Below are positions 33,074-42,534 of a stretch of 64,000 nucleotides of DNA, piece after piece (position 1 is the stretch's first letter; each line of letters starts with the position of its first letter). This stretch comes from Ferruginibacter paludis (lineage in GTDB: Bacteria > Bacteroidota > Bacteroidia > Chitinophagales > Chitinophagaceae): positions 62,001 to 126,000 of the forward strand of contig NZ_JAUFQJ010000003.1 in NCBI RefSeq assembly GCF_030409685.1. Direction: 5' to 3'. The notes beneath the pieces were generated by a model. That model saw nothing but the letters and a program-made list of their open reading frames with translations. It ran no database searches and was not told the origin of the DNA. Made by a program: the position numbers and the translations under genes.

Positions 33074-33559
33074 TTGAAAAAAAAGATAGTACTTAGTTCA
33101 TTCGCTTTGCTTGTGTTGTTTACCACGCAGGCACAGCAATGGTGGAAACCGACTAAAAAAGAATTTTTTGGTTATGGAGCTTTTGCACTATCAGGTGTAT
33201 CGTACGGTTTTAACCAGGCTATTGAGCACCACAGTTATGGCCTTGGAAACGACTTTACCGATATCAGCAGAAGTTACAAACGAAAGTATAAAAACTTCGA
33301 TGATGGAGATTTCAGCGAAGCTTATTTCGGAAGTACAACTTTCCTGGTCTGGACAACTGATGCCTTTCATCTGACCAACACTATTGACAAAGGATTTCTA
33401 ACTACCGGTATTGTTTTAAATACCTGGAATATAAAAAGTGATCTTCAAAAATATAATAAAAGAGACCGTTGGAAAGTCATTGTTTTTAAAAAGATACTCC
33501 TCCCTTTAATCATCCAGCACCTCTCCTTTGAGCTTACTTTTACCAATCTGCACAACTAA
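33074..33559 (+). CDS. Exported protein of unknown function
   Basis: 161 residues from a TTG start (no ATG upstream in frame; the signal-peptide-like KKKIVLSSFALLVLFTTQAQ begins right after it). The mature part is rich in aromatic residues (QQWWKPTKKEFFGYGAFALSG) with at least one further hydrophobic segment (FKKILLPLIIQHLSF). I recognise no family. It may be a small periplasmic or membrane-associated protein. It lies to the right of the long gene-free stretch. Confidence 0.65.
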   Translation: MKKKIVLSSFALLVLFTTQAQQWWKPTKKEFFGYGAFALSGVSYGFNQAIEHHSYGLGNDFTDISRSYKRKYKNFDDGDFSEAYFGSTTFLVWTTDAFHLTNTIDKGFLTTGIVLNTWNIKSDLQKYNKRDRWKVIVFKKILLPLIIQHLSFELTFTNLHN

Positions 33560-33662
33560 ACTTGTATTACAACCAGTGATAAATAATTGTATACTTTAGC
33601 AGCAACGGGATTATGCAAGTGTGTTATCCCATGATTGCGCTTTGTTCAGTTTAAAAATTAGG

Positions 33663-34046
33663 ATGAAAATCAAAAACGTAATTGAATTATTTTCTTTGCT
33701 TCCCGAAAATGAGCGGATCATTGTGGATGTATTAAGGCAAATCATTGCTGAAACTTTGCCTGCATATTGCAGGGAGAAAATTTCATATAATGTTCCATTT
33801 TTCTATGGGCATAAAGGTATTTGTATTGTATGGCCAGCCACTATTCCAAAGGGAGGAATTAAAGAGGGTGTGTTGCTGGGGTTTTGGCATGGCAACAAAT
33901 TAAAAGATGCCGGTAATTATTTAGCACATGGAACCAATAAAAAGGTATTTTACAAAATATTTTTAATTCCTGAAGAAATCGACGAACAGCTCATCAAAAA
34001 ATTGTTGTTGGAAGCTATCCAGCTAGACCAATCATTTTCAAAATAA
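33663..34046 (+). CDS. DUF1801 family protein
   Basis: 127 residues from the ATG at 33663. An in-frame start at 33621 would add 14 residues that do not belong to the family. DUF1801 (YdhG-like) features: IIAETLPAYCREKISYNVPFFYGHKGICIVWPA and a LGFWHGNKL segment. These are small cytoplasmic proteins of unknown role. The C-terminus (ELLL-type, KKLLLEAIQLDQ) fits the family length. Confidence 0.82.
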   Translation: MKIKNVIELFSLLPENERIIVDVLRQIIAETLPAYCREKISYNVPFFYGHKGICIVWPATIPKGGIKEGVLLGFWHGNKLKDAGNYLAHGTNKKVFYKIFLIPEEIDEQLIKKLLLEAIQLDQSFSK

Positions 34047-34081
34047 TTTTTTGAACCGATTAAAAAACCTTTATTGAATAC

Positions 34082-34537
34082 TTATCCACCAAAAACTTCA
34101 GTATAAAAGATACGCCCCTGCTTGTCACGCGCAATACCGATACCGATGTATTTAAAGTGCCCTAGCATATTGCGCCTGTGGCCGGCAGAATTTTTCCATA
34201 AACTAACCACCTGGCTTCCGGACGTTGCGCCATAAGCCACGTTTTCTGCAAAGCTGTGCAGCTGTGGAATTTGCCGGCTTGCCATTGCATTTCTTTTTGC
34301 AAAACCACCATGCCCGAATGCTACTTTACCACTGGCCATAGCCTGGCTATGTTGTTGGGCAATGGCATTTAATTGCTGCTGCATGATTAATCCGTTTAAC
34401 CCTTTTGACTTTCTGAATTGATTGGTCAGGCTGAAAACATCCTCAACAATTCCGGTTTCCCCCCAGCCAACAAATGAACTAAGGCTTACTACACTAATCA
34501 AGCAAGTGAGGCTAATAATTAAGAAGGTTGGTTTCAT
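34082..34537 (-). CDS. CAP-domain (SCP/PR1) secreted protein
   Basis: 151 residues from the ATG at 34537. An upstream start would add 20 residues ahead of the signal peptide, so the inner ATG is chosen (MKPTFLIISLTCLISVVSLSS). CAP superfamily motifs: LTNQFRKSKGLNGL, IAQQHSQAMA, FGHGGF, FAENVAYG, VSLWKNSAGHRRNML and YIGIGIA. The two His of the CAP cavity (in GHGGF and SAGHRRN) are present. Bacterial CAP proteins are exported; their activity is unclear, with metal binding suggested for some. Stand-alone gene. Confidence 0.9.
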   Translation of the reverse strand: MKPTFLIISLTCLISVVSLSSFVGWGETGIVEDVFSLTNQFRKSKGLNGLIMQQQLNAIAQQHSQAMASGKVAFGHGGFAKRNAMASRQIPQLHSFAENVAYGATSGSQVVSLWKNSAGHRRNMLGHFKYIGIGIARDKQGRIFYTEVFGG

Positions 34538-34658
34538 TTGATACTTTAGTTTGGCTGCAAAAACGCAATTTTTGTACCAACAAAACTTACCAAACAATTT
34601 TGATCAATCAACACCGATTAATTGCATGGTAAATAAACTATGCTTTCTATAAAATATT

Positions 34659-34856
34659 TTAGCGCATCCTTTTGGCAGCAAGTTTCACTCCGGTTACAAT
34701 GCCGGTTATAATGCAGATCAGTACGGTTGCTCCAATTATCAAAGGAGTTAGTGTTTCCCGGTGAAGCTGAATGAGTAGTTTGGTTTCCAGCACCGCCAGT
34801 AAAATCCCGGCCATTACACCTGCGGCGAAGCCACTTATTCCGTAAAAAATTTTCAT
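34659..34856 (-). CDS. Small two-helix membrane protein
   Basis: 65 residues from the ATG at 34856; an ATG at 34898 would add 14 uncharacteristic residues. Two membrane helices (about 2-24 and 36-58) are separated by a short polar loop (TKLLIQLHRETLTPL). Basic C-terminus (KLAAKRMR) on the cytoplasmic side. No family recognised. Confidence 0.55.
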   Translation of the reverse strand: MKIFYGISGFAAGVMAGILLAVLETKLLIQLHRETLTPLIIGATVLICIITGIVTGVKLAAKRMR

Positions 34857-35023
34857 AATTGAAGTTAATGTGTAAAATGCAAACAAAAATCCGCCCAATT
34901 ATTCGACGGTACTTTACCAGGCAAGCCCAAACATGTAAAAATGCTATTCACTTTACAACATGACAGCCACTATCTATTTTGACGAAAAGTTAAAAAAGGA
35001 GTATCTTTCTTAAAATCATTTTT

Positions 35024-36124
35024 ATGTTATACAATCGTCGTTTGTGGTTGCAACAAGCGGTTACAGCGCTGGCTGCAACCGCAATTTCAACAGATACAAT
35101 TGCAGGAGTAAATTCTTCTTTGCTTCCTGCTGCGCATGCCATTTTATTGAACAGCAATGAAAACCCATACGGCCCTTCGCCCATGGCACAGAAAGCTATG
35201 TTGCAACATTACCTGTCAAGTAACCGCTATCCTGATGACTATATTTTGTCGCTCAAAAAAAAGATAGCAACGCACTGGCATGTTAATGCGGAAAACATTT
35301 TACTGGGCGCCGGATCTTCTGAAATAATTGGTCTTACCTGCTTACTTGTTTCACAAAAAAAGAAACAGGTTATTACTGCCGAACCAGGATATAAAGTGTG
35401 GAACGGACAGGCTGCATCCTTTGGCCTGGAGTTTGACAGGGTTGCTTTGACAAATGATAAAAAAACCGACCTGGAAACTATGCAGCGGAAGATAAATGAT
35501 GAAACGGCGATGGTTTATATCTGTAATCCCAATAACCCCACAGGCACATTTGTTGCTGTAAATAGCCTGAAAGATTTTGCCGAAGAGGCAGCAAAAAAAA
35601 CAATGGTTTTTATTGATGAAGCTTATACGGAATATGCTGGCATTGAATCACTTTCGGGGCTTGCCGCAAATAACCCGAATATTGTAGTGGCTAAAACATT
35701 TTCCAAAGTGTACGGACTTGCAGGCGCAAGAATTGGTTACGCAATTGCACACCCCGACACAATCGCGAAACTTGCTGCACGTCAGCCATGGGCGGATGGC
35801 GCTATAAGTATTGTGTCCGGCGCAGCAGCCATGGCTTCGTTGGATGACAAAGCTTATGTGAACGATATTCTTTCAAAAACAGCAAGGGCTAGAATGATGT
35901 GTACAGATACACTTCTGCAGCTATCGTTAGAGTACATCCCCAGCCATACCAATTTTATTTTGTTCAATATTGACCCCATTAAAAAAGACTTCATAAAAGA
36001 GTTGGAAACAAAAAATATCCAGGTACAAAGCCGCAATCATTTTAATGGCCGGTGGTGCAGGGTAAGTATGGGTACAATTGCAGAAATGAAAATATTTTGT
36101 GAAGCGCTGAGAGCAATTGTATAA
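35024..36124 (+). CDS. Class I/II aminotransferase with Tat-type signal (HisC-like)
   Basis: 366 residues. PLP-dependent fold type I: GAGSSEII (96-103), YICNPNNPTG (165-174), DEAYTEY (198-204), and the PLP lysine in SKVYGLAGARIG (Lys228). It closely resembles histidinol-phosphate aminotransferase. The first 30 residues, RRLWLQQAVTALAATAIS, have a twin-arginine motif followed by a hydrophobic stretch, so the enzyme is likely exported folded with its cofactor. HisC is normally cytoplasmic. There are no his genes nearby. Substrate therefore unknown; a periplasmic amino-acid-like compound is likely. Whole-domain length is normal for the family. Confidence 0.88.
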   Translation: MLYNRRLWLQQAVTALAATAISTDTIAGVNSSLLPAAHAILLNSNENPYGPSPMAQKAMLQHYLSSNRYPDDYILSLKKKIATHWHVNAENILLGAGSSEIIGLTCLLVSQKKKQVITAEPGYKVWNGQAASFGLEFDRVALTNDKKTDLETMQRKINDETAMVYICNPNNPTGTFVAVNSLKDFAEEAAKKTMVFIDEAYTEYAGIESLSGLAANNPNIVVAKTFSKVYGLAGARIGYAIAHPDTIAKLAARQPWADGAISIVSGAAAMASLDDKAYVNDILSKTARARMMCTDTLLQLSLEYIPSHTNFILFNIDPIKKDFIKELETKNIQVQSRNHFNGRWCRVSMGTIAEMKIFCEALRAIV

Positions 36125-36279
36125 ATTTAAAAAAGTAACTGCCGAATAATCCTTTAAAAATTTCTTGATGGGTTTTTAAGGATTGTTTACGTGAACGAGC
36201 AAGGGACATAATTTATCTGCCAGCAAAGCTAAGGCAGAAAAATTCTCAACACGATCTACGTGTATATAAGCCACACATA

Positions 36280-38394
36280 TTATTTTACTTTCAACATACC
36301 CGCATTAATAGCCACCACTACAGTACTCACTGTCATTAGCACTGCACCCGCGGCAGGACTTAATAAAATTCCCTGCTGGTACAAAACGCCGGCGGCAAGT
36401 GGCAATGCCACTACGTTGTAGCCCGTTGCCCAAATTAAATTTTGTATCATTTTACGGTAAGTGGCTTTTCCAAATAAAATTAAACTCACAATATCTTTTG
36501 GATTGCTGTTTACCAAAACAATTCCAGCTGTTTCCGCAGCAATATCGCTGCCGCTGCCAACTGCAATGCCCACATCCGCCTGGGCCAGCGCAGGTGCATC
36601 ATTTACACCATCGCCCGTCATGGCAACAAATTCTCCATGGCTTTGCAGTTCTTTTATTTTTTGTAATTTTTGATGCGGTAATACTTCGGCAATAAAACTA
36701 TCCATACCCAAACTGTCACTTACACTTTTTGCTACTTTATTGTTGTCGCCTGTAAGCAATATGGATTTGATATTATTTTCTTTCAGGGTTTTAATAGCCG
36801 CTGCTGATTCAGGGCGTATTTCATCTGACAAAGCAATATATCCTGCAAGTACATTATTAACTATAACAAACACGACTGTTTCTGTATCACCGGTAGTAAA
36901 ATTGTCCGGCACCGGCAGGTTATTCTCTTTTAAATAACCCGGGCTAACCACCCCCAATTTTTTACCTTCTGCCATTGCTTCAACACCTTTCCCAGTGATG
37001 GCTTTAAAGTTTTCGACAGCAGGGACTGTGATTGATAAATCTTTTGCTTTTTGTAAAATACCTGTTGCAACAGGATGCTCTGATTGTTGTTCCAATGCAG
37101 CTGCCAGACGAATGATTTCATTTTCATTCAGTTCTTTTTGCAGTGACACGATTTTTGATACTTCAAACTTACCAACAGTTAGTGTCCCTGTTTTATCAAA
37201 TACAATCGTGGTAATTTTCCTGGCATTTTCAAATGCAGTACGGTTCTTAATCAGCAACCCATTTTTTGCTGACAGCGCTGTTGATTTTGCCACTACCAAT
37301 GGCACTGCCAATCCCAATGCATGCGGGCAACAAATTACAATTACGGTTACCATTCTTTCCATGGCAAAGGCCAGCGATTGACCGGTTAAATACCAATACA
37401 AAAAAGTGGCGATGCCTGAAACAATCGCTATAATGGTTAACCATTTTGCAGCCGTATCCGCCAGCAATTGTGTTTTTGATTTCGATTTTTGTGCATCATC
37501 TACCAGCTTTACTACCTGCGATAAGTAAGAATCTTTTGCTGCGTGCGATACCGTTACTTTAATAGCGCCATTACCGTTGATAGCACCGGCAATTACTTTA
37601 TCACCTTTTACTTTTTGCACCGGTTTTGATTCGCCTGTAAGCATAGATTCATTCAGGTAACTTTCTCCCTCCAGTATTATTCCATCTGCTGCAACTTTTT
37701 CTCCGGGTTTTACAAGAATAATATCGCTGGCTTTTAAGATATCCGTTTTTACATCATGTACCATATCCGGCATTACCATGTGGGCATCGGCGGGCATTAG
37801 CTGCACCAGCAACTCCAGTTCTTTTGACGCACCTGCTACAGATTTCATTTCAATCCAATGACCCAATAGCATAATCAGAATAAGTGTGTCCAGTTCCCAG
37901 AAAAAATCCATGCCCTGCAAACCAAATACAATGGCAACACTATAACTGTAAGCAACTGTTATAGCGAAGCCTATTAAAAACATCATGCCGGGATTTTTTG
38001 CTTTCACTTCATCTGCCAATCCTTTTAAGAAAGGCCAGCCACCATATAAAAACACAATGGTTGATAAAGTGAACAAGATATATTTTGACCCGGTAAATTG
38101 CCAGTCAGCGCCCATGAAATGTTGTATCATTTCCGATAACAGCATAATGGGAATAGTCAGTGCCAGCACTGCATAAAAGCGCTTTCTAAAATCAGCGATC
38201 ATACTATTATGATCATGTCCTTCGTGGCCCATTGGTGGATTACTTCCGTGGTGGTGATGTGTATCAGCATCATTAACGATCGCTTTCTTCAACACTAAAG
38301 TCATTCCGCAAATCGGACATGTTCCGGGCCTTTCTTCCACTATCTGTGGATGCATTGGGCAGGTATATTTTTTTTGTTCGTGCTGATGTTCCAT
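36280..38394 (-). CDS. copB: P1B-type copper-translocating ATPase, CPH type
   Basis: 704 residues. It starts with a heavy-metal-binding module (YTCPMHP ... CPICGM, 10-31) and a His-rich stretch (45-61), then eight membrane helices. Landmarks: TGES 253-256, the membrane metal site CPH at 356-358 in place of CPC, DKTGT 400-404, and a hinge motif GDGVND. CPH ATPases (CopB type, P1B-3) export copper from the cytoplasm. It is the last gene of a nine-gene copper efflux locus, following two adaptors, a TolC-like channel and a split RND pump on the same strand. Confidence 0.93.
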   Translation of the reverse strand: MEHQHEQKKYTCPMHPQIVEERPGTCPICGMTLVLKKAIVNDADTHHHHGSNPPMGHEGHDHNSMIADFRKRFYAVLALTIPIMLLSEMIQHFMGADWQFTGSKYILFTLSTIVFLYGGWPFLKGLADEVKAKNPGMMFLIGFAITVAYSYSVAIVFGLQGMDFFWELDTLILIMLLGHWIEMKSVAGASKELELLVQLMPADAHMVMPDMVHDVKTDILKASDIILVKPGEKVAADGIILEGESYLNESMLTGESKPVQKVKGDKVIAGAINGNGAIKVTVSHAAKDSYLSQVVKLVDDAQKSKSKTQLLADTAAKWLTIIAIVSGIATFLYWYLTGQSLAFAMERMVTVIVICCPHALGLAVPLVVAKSTALSAKNGLLIKNRTAFENARKITTIVFDKTGTLTVGKFEVSKIVSLQKELNENEIIRLAAALEQQSEHPVATGILQKAKDLSITVPAVENFKAITGKGVEAMAEGKKLGVVSPGYLKENNLPVPDNFTTGDTETVVFVIVNNVLAGYIALSDEIRPESAAAIKTLKENNIKSILLTGDNNKVAKSVSDSLGMDSFIAEVLPHQKLQKIKELQSHGEFVAMTGDGVNDAPALAQADVGIAVGSGSDIAAETAGIVLVNSNPKDIVSLILFGKATYRKMIQNLIWATGYNVVALPLAAGVLYQQGILLSPAAGAVLMTVSTVVVAINAGMLKVK

Positions 38395-38565
38395 TGTTGA
38401 ATTATTGAAGGACTGCCATTATTTTAAATGAAATATGGAGAAGCTCATAATAACAATATTCGCCCAGATTATTGTTACATAACGCTATAAATAAGTTACA
38501 GTATTCACAGGTTTTGAAAGGGAGAAATTGAATGATGGCTACGGTAAAGAAAATGCATGTCATTC

Positions 38566-39768
38566 TTACATTTTATTCATATCGTGGCCCGCTATAGGAT
38601 TAGCGCCTTTCTTAAAAATATATTCACTGTTGATCAGGTAAGCGCCACCAGTTACTACCACATCTCCTGTTTTCAACCCAGATTTTATTTCAATGCGATC
38701 ACCGCTTTCCAAACCGGTTGTAACCATTTTTATCGTATATGCATTCTTTGATGACTTCACCCAAACAACATTCATTTTTCCATCGCGTAATACGGCATCA
38801 ATGGGGAGTGTTAATGCATTGATCATTTTATTTTTGATGATTACATAGGCAGGCATTCCCGGCTTAAGCAGGCCGTTATTATTTGGTATGCTAACCCTAA
38901 TCAGATTCACCCTTGTATCAGGGGCTATTTCGGGATTGGCAAATTCAATCTTTCCTGTAAACTCCCTGCCGGGCAAATCTGGTATTTGTATGGTAGCATC
39001 GCCGCCTTTATCAATCGCATACAGTTGCGAAGCGTATACCTGTGCCTCGGCCAGCAAAGAAGAAAGACCAGCCAGCTTTATGATCGTGCTGCCTTCCATC
39101 ACAAACTGTCCTTCCGTCACTGGTAACTCCATAATATAACCCGACGCGGTGCTGTAAAAAGAAGTCAGTGTTGAAGTTTTACCAGACTTTGCCAGGTCGC
39201 TCACTTGTGATTCACTCATGCCCCATAACAGCAATTTTGTTTTGGCACTTTCTATCAACCGGTCGAAATCAATTATAGAATTGTCAAGCGATTGCTTTCT
39301 CTCCAAAGTGGCAATATATTCCTGCTTGGCGTTGTTTAATTCTTCGCTATACAGGTCATATAGATGAGTTCCCTTTGTTACATAGTCGCCAGTATTTTTA
39401 AAGTACAACCTGTCGATGCGGCCGGCAATGCGGGCACTGATGCTACTTACTTTTGTTTCATCTGTATTGAGTGTGGCGGTTAATACTACCTTATCGCCTA
39501 TAGTTCCGCTACGGATAGTATCAACCTGTATATTTCCCAATCGCTCCTGCTCATCATTCAGCATAATTTCATCCGCCGCTGTGTTTGTTTTTTTTACAAC
39601 AATCAGCTCCATGTGGCAAATGGGGCAGTTGCCAGGCCTATCTTCCATTATCTGCGGATGCATGCTGCATGTATAGTATTCATCTTTGCTAATTTTAGCC
39701 TGCTGCTTATTTTTACAGGAAACAAACACCACTAAAAGTAAAGAGATGATAACGAATATTTTTTTCAT
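38566..39768 (-). CDS. RND/HlyD-type periplasmic adaptor with one metal-binding module
   Basis: 400 residues. Signal peptide with lipobox (VVFVSC), then a metal module (YYTCSMHPQ ... CPICHMEL, about 31-56) and the CusB-like adaptor: biotinyl-lipoyl-like segments around AGRIDRLYFKNTGDYVTKG, a helical hairpin, and the barrel end (GDVVVTGGAYLIN). CusB-type adaptors carry Cu(I)/Ag(I) from the periplasm to the RND pump and bridge it to the outer-membrane channel. The module has CHMEL in place of the usual CGMEL. It lies 5 bases from the next adaptor gene. Confidence 0.9.
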   Translation of the reverse strand: MKKIFVIISLLLVVFVSCKNKQQAKISKDEYYTCSMHPQIMEDRPGNCPICHMELIVVKKTNTAADEIMLNDEQERLGNIQVDTIRSGTIGDKVVLTATLNTDETKVSSISARIAGRIDRLYFKNTGDYVTKGTHLYDLYSEELNNAKQEYIATLERKQSLDNSIIDFDRLIESAKTKLLLWGMSESQVSDLAKSGKTSTLTSFYSTASGYIMELPVTEGQFVMEGSTIIKLAGLSSLLAEAQVYASQLYAIDKGGDATIQIPDLPGREFTGKIEFANPEIAPDTRVNLIRVSIPNNNGLLKPGMPAYVIIKNKMINALTLPIDAVLRDGKMNVVWVKSSKNAYTIKMVTTGLESGDRIEIKSGLKTGDVVVTGGAYLINSEYIFKKGANPIAGHDMNKM

Positions 39769-39773
39769 GCTAT

Positions 39774-41159
39774 TTAATTTGTTTTAATAAAACTTTCACT
39801 GTCTACCAGGTATTGCGCATTTGCAGCGACGGCTTCATTTTCCTGAAGACCACTTAATACCTGTATTAAATGTTTATTGATAATGCCGGTCGCAATTTTT
39901 CTTGCGGCAAAGGATTCTCCGCTTCTTACAAAAACAACTTTATCTAAACCCAATGACAGCACTGCTTCTTCCGGTAACCAGCTGGCGGTTCTGTTACCTG
40001 CAAATATGGCTGCTTTCACCTGGCTGCCTATTGGTATTTTTAAAGCGGCGTTATCAAAATAAACCCTGGCAGACAGTGTTTTACTGCCCGCCCGGTAAAA
40101 AGGTTCGATATAACTGATGGCTGCCCTGAAATCCTTTTGCGGAGCCGTTTCCGGGGTAATGCGTACTTTATCGCCCAATTTCACCATAGCGGCCTGGCCG
40201 GCGAAAATATTAATCACGGCCCATGCTTTGGTTGGATTAAATACAGAAAAAAGAGATTGGCCCTTTTGTACATACATTCCTTCTTTCAGTGGCAGTTCTT
40301 CTGTAACCAAAGCCGCATCCTTCATGGCGGAAGTACTGGCAGTAATCATTTTCGCATCACTGCTGCTTTCATGAATGTGACCACTGTAGTTACTATACAC
40401 CGTAATGGTAAATGCCGGTTTAGCCAACCGCATTACCTGGTTTAGTTGTTGGTTCCCCATACCGAGCAGTAATAATTTTTGTTTGGCAGCATTGATCAGC
40501 ACCGTATTTGCCGGATCATTTTTTAGCAGGAACAACAGGTTCTGCTGAGCCGTTCCTAATTCAGGGCTATAAATATCCATTATCTTTTGCCCCTTATCGA
40601 TATGTTGAAAACGATAGGAAACATATAGCTTTTCAATCCGGCCGGCAACGTTTGCTGCGATAACGCCGGCCTGTCTTGTATCATAAGTTATAAAACCATA
40701 CGCCTCCATTTCAATATTCTCTTCCCTGTCAACCATGTGCACCATTGGTACGGATGCTACTACCTGCTCATTAGCGGGCTTCAGCAAGGCTTCCATTGAA
40801 ACGGCGTTGGGTTCAGTGGCCGATTTAATTTTCTCCAGTTGCATGCCGCAAATAGAACAGGTGCCTGCTGTATCGCTATGAATCTGCGGATGCATCGGGC
40901 AGGTATAACCGGTAACTTCTTCTTTTGAAAGTGCTGCGTTTTCATGATTTGCCTGCGCCACCGTATCATTTACTTTAATCAGTTCCATACCGCATTTAGG
41001 GCATTTGCCCGGCTTATCACTGAAGAAAGAATCGGCCGGCATGGGGCAGGTATAAAGCGCTGCTTTAACCTGTGGCTGTATCTTTTTATTATTGCAGGCA
41101 AAAAAGAAAACCGGCATTAGTAAAACAAATAACCACCTGTTGATTTTGATTTTTTTCAT
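39774..41159 (-). CDS. CusB-type periplasmic adaptor with two metal-binding modules
   Basis: 461 residues. Signal peptide with Cys22 as a likely lipid anchor. Two metal modules follow: YTCPMPADSFFSDKPGKCPK at about 36-55 with CGMEL after it, and YTCPMHPQIHSDTAGTCSIC at about 85-104 with CGMQL. The adaptor core contains VAGRIEKLYVSYRFQHIDKG and an LNPLP-free, hairpin-type helical region, then the barrel. The first module lacks the canonical His of MHP (MPA instead), so its ligand set differs. With the neighbouring adaptor it gives this locus two CusB-like proteins for one pump, suggesting either tandem assembly or separate roles. Confidence 0.9.
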   Translation of the reverse strand: MKKIKINRWLFVLLMPVFFFACNNKKIQPQVKAALYTCPMPADSFFSDKPGKCPKCGMELIKVNDTVAQANHENAALSKEEVTGYTCPMHPQIHSDTAGTCSICGMQLEKIKSATEPNAVSMEALLKPANEQVVASVPMVHMVDREENIEMEAYGFITYDTRQAGVIAANVAGRIEKLYVSYRFQHIDKGQKIMDIYSPELGTAQQNLLFLLKNDPANTVLINAAKQKLLLLGMGNQQLNQVMRLAKPAFTITVYSNYSGHIHESSSDAKMITASTSAMKDAALVTEELPLKEGMYVQKGQSLFSVFNPTKAWAVINIFAGQAAMVKLGDKVRITPETAPQKDFRAAISYIEPFYRAGSKTLSARVYFDNAALKIPIGSQVKAAIFAGNRTASWLPEEAVLSLGLDKVVFVRSGESFAARKIATGIINKHLIQVLSGLQENEAVAANAQYLVDSESFIKTN

Positions 41160-41170
41160 GCTGAAGCTAT

Positions 41171-42421
41171 TTATTTTATTTCCAGTATTTTCATCAATTC
41201 GGCCTGCATCTGCAATGCCTTTTGCAACTGGTCAAAGTAATCCATCTGCGTCATGTTCAGCGCCTCCCATGCATCAAACAATTCAAATAGTTCCTCTGTG
41301 TTTTGTTCGTAGCCCAATTGCATGGTTTGAAAATTTTTCCGGAGCGCCGGGATAATTTGTTGTTCATACAAATTCATTTGTTTCTTTTTCAACTCCAGTT
41401 CGCTTAAGGCTGAAACAGCCATGCCACCCGCTTCGTTCACGATCATTTGCTGCTGGTTAACCAATGCTTCGTTTTGCCACACCAGGCTTTCTGCTTTTGC
41501 TTTGTTCATTTTAGATGACCATTTTGCAAGCGGTAATTTCATCATTACCATGGCGGAAAACAGCCAGGGTTGCTTAGCCCAGCCCATCATGTGGTCATAT
41601 TTAATTCCAAACTCAGGTTTTAATTTTGCCAGTTCAGCTACCCGTTCCAGCTTATTTACTTCAATGTTTTTGTTGATTACTTTTATATCGCTGCGCTGAT
41701 CCATCAAAGCGGTGTTGGTAAACATGTCGCTGTTAAAACCGACCCACTCATAATTGGAATCAATAGAAAAAGAAGTTGCAACGTCCCGGTTCATCACCGT
41801 ATTGATCATAATTCTTTTTTGACTGATCTCATTACTCAGCATCAGTTTCATATTACCAACAGTTGCTATTGCCGCTTTGGCTTTGTAGTAGGCGTTTATT
41901 TTACCCAAGCCATTCTTATACCGGATCTCTGCACTCTGCATCATAAAATTCAACAGCCTTTCATTCTCATCCAACACTTTCAGCTTCTTCTCCAGCACAA
42001 TCCAGTCGTAATAATTTTTCCTTGCCGTATACAGCAACTCATTCTCCAGCATTGCTTTTTTTTGCAACTCGACAGATGACTGTGCATTCATAAAAGCATA
42101 CTCCGCATCCTGCTTTTTTTTACTGGGAAACATCTGTAGCCCGGATAACATCACAGCGCCCATACCTGGCTGGCCATCCATCACTTTCCATTTTTCCGGA
42201 TTATAAGGTGTCATATAAAAACCTGCTCCCAGCTCGGGTGGCATCCAGCTGTAAGCGCCTTTGGCAGCCTCGTTCATGGAACGGGCTTCGGCATCCAGCA
42301 TTTTTAAAGAAGGATGATTTCTTTCAATCGCGACTTTTATTTCATCCATCCGAAGTACCTGTTGTGCATTCACTGCATGCAGAAAACACGTCAGCCCCGC
42401 CATGATGATAATTCGTTTCAT
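41171..42421 (-). CDS. TolC-family outer membrane channel (CusC-like)
   Basis: 416 residues with signal peptide (AGLTCFLHAVNA). The outer-membrane efflux protein fold has long alpha-hairpins typical of TolC (EIKVAIERNHPSLKMLDAEARS near the start, and repeated LEL/ALSELELKKKQMNL helices). It forms the trimeric exit duct of the copper efflux system. Met- and Lys-rich helices and a GAYSWMPPELGAGFYM segment are present. It lies between the RND pump halves and the adaptors in a tight minus-strand run. Confidence 0.87.
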   Translation of the reverse strand: MKRIIIMAGLTCFLHAVNAQQVLRMDEIKVAIERNHPSLKMLDAEARSMNEAAKGAYSWMPPELGAGFYMTPYNPEKWKVMDGQPGMGAVMLSGLQMFPSKKKQDAEYAFMNAQSSVELQKKAMLENELLYTARKNYYDWIVLEKKLKVLDENERLLNFMMQSAEIRYKNGLGKINAYYKAKAAIATVGNMKLMLSNEISQKRIMINTVMNRDVATSFSIDSNYEWVGFNSDMFTNTALMDQRSDIKVINKNIEVNKLERVAELAKLKPEFGIKYDHMMGWAKQPWLFSAMVMMKLPLAKWSSKMNKAKAESLVWQNEALVNQQQMIVNEAGGMAVSALSELELKKKQMNLYEQQIIPALRKNFQTMQLGYEQNTEELFELFDAWEALNMTQMDYFDQLQKALQMQAELMKILEIK

Positions 42422-42494
42422 ACTTGATAATTTAATTTTCTTTACCTGCTGATTTTGTTAGCAATAACTTCCCCATTGAACTCTTCCCCATTGC

Positions 42495-42529
42495 ACCATT
42501 GACGATTGACTACTCACCATTCAGCACCC
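42495..42529. repeat. Degenerate heptamer array, five units
   Basis: ACCATTG, ACGATTG, ACTACTC, ACCATTC, AGCACCC in 7-base register between the RND pump gene and the TolC-like gene. Confidence 0.65.
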
Positions 42530-42534
42530 TAACA

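Noticed and set aside
32943..33077. 44-residue plus-strand frame ending inside the start of the next gene
   Set aside because: No signal, no family, no ribosome binding site seen; too short to separate from chance.
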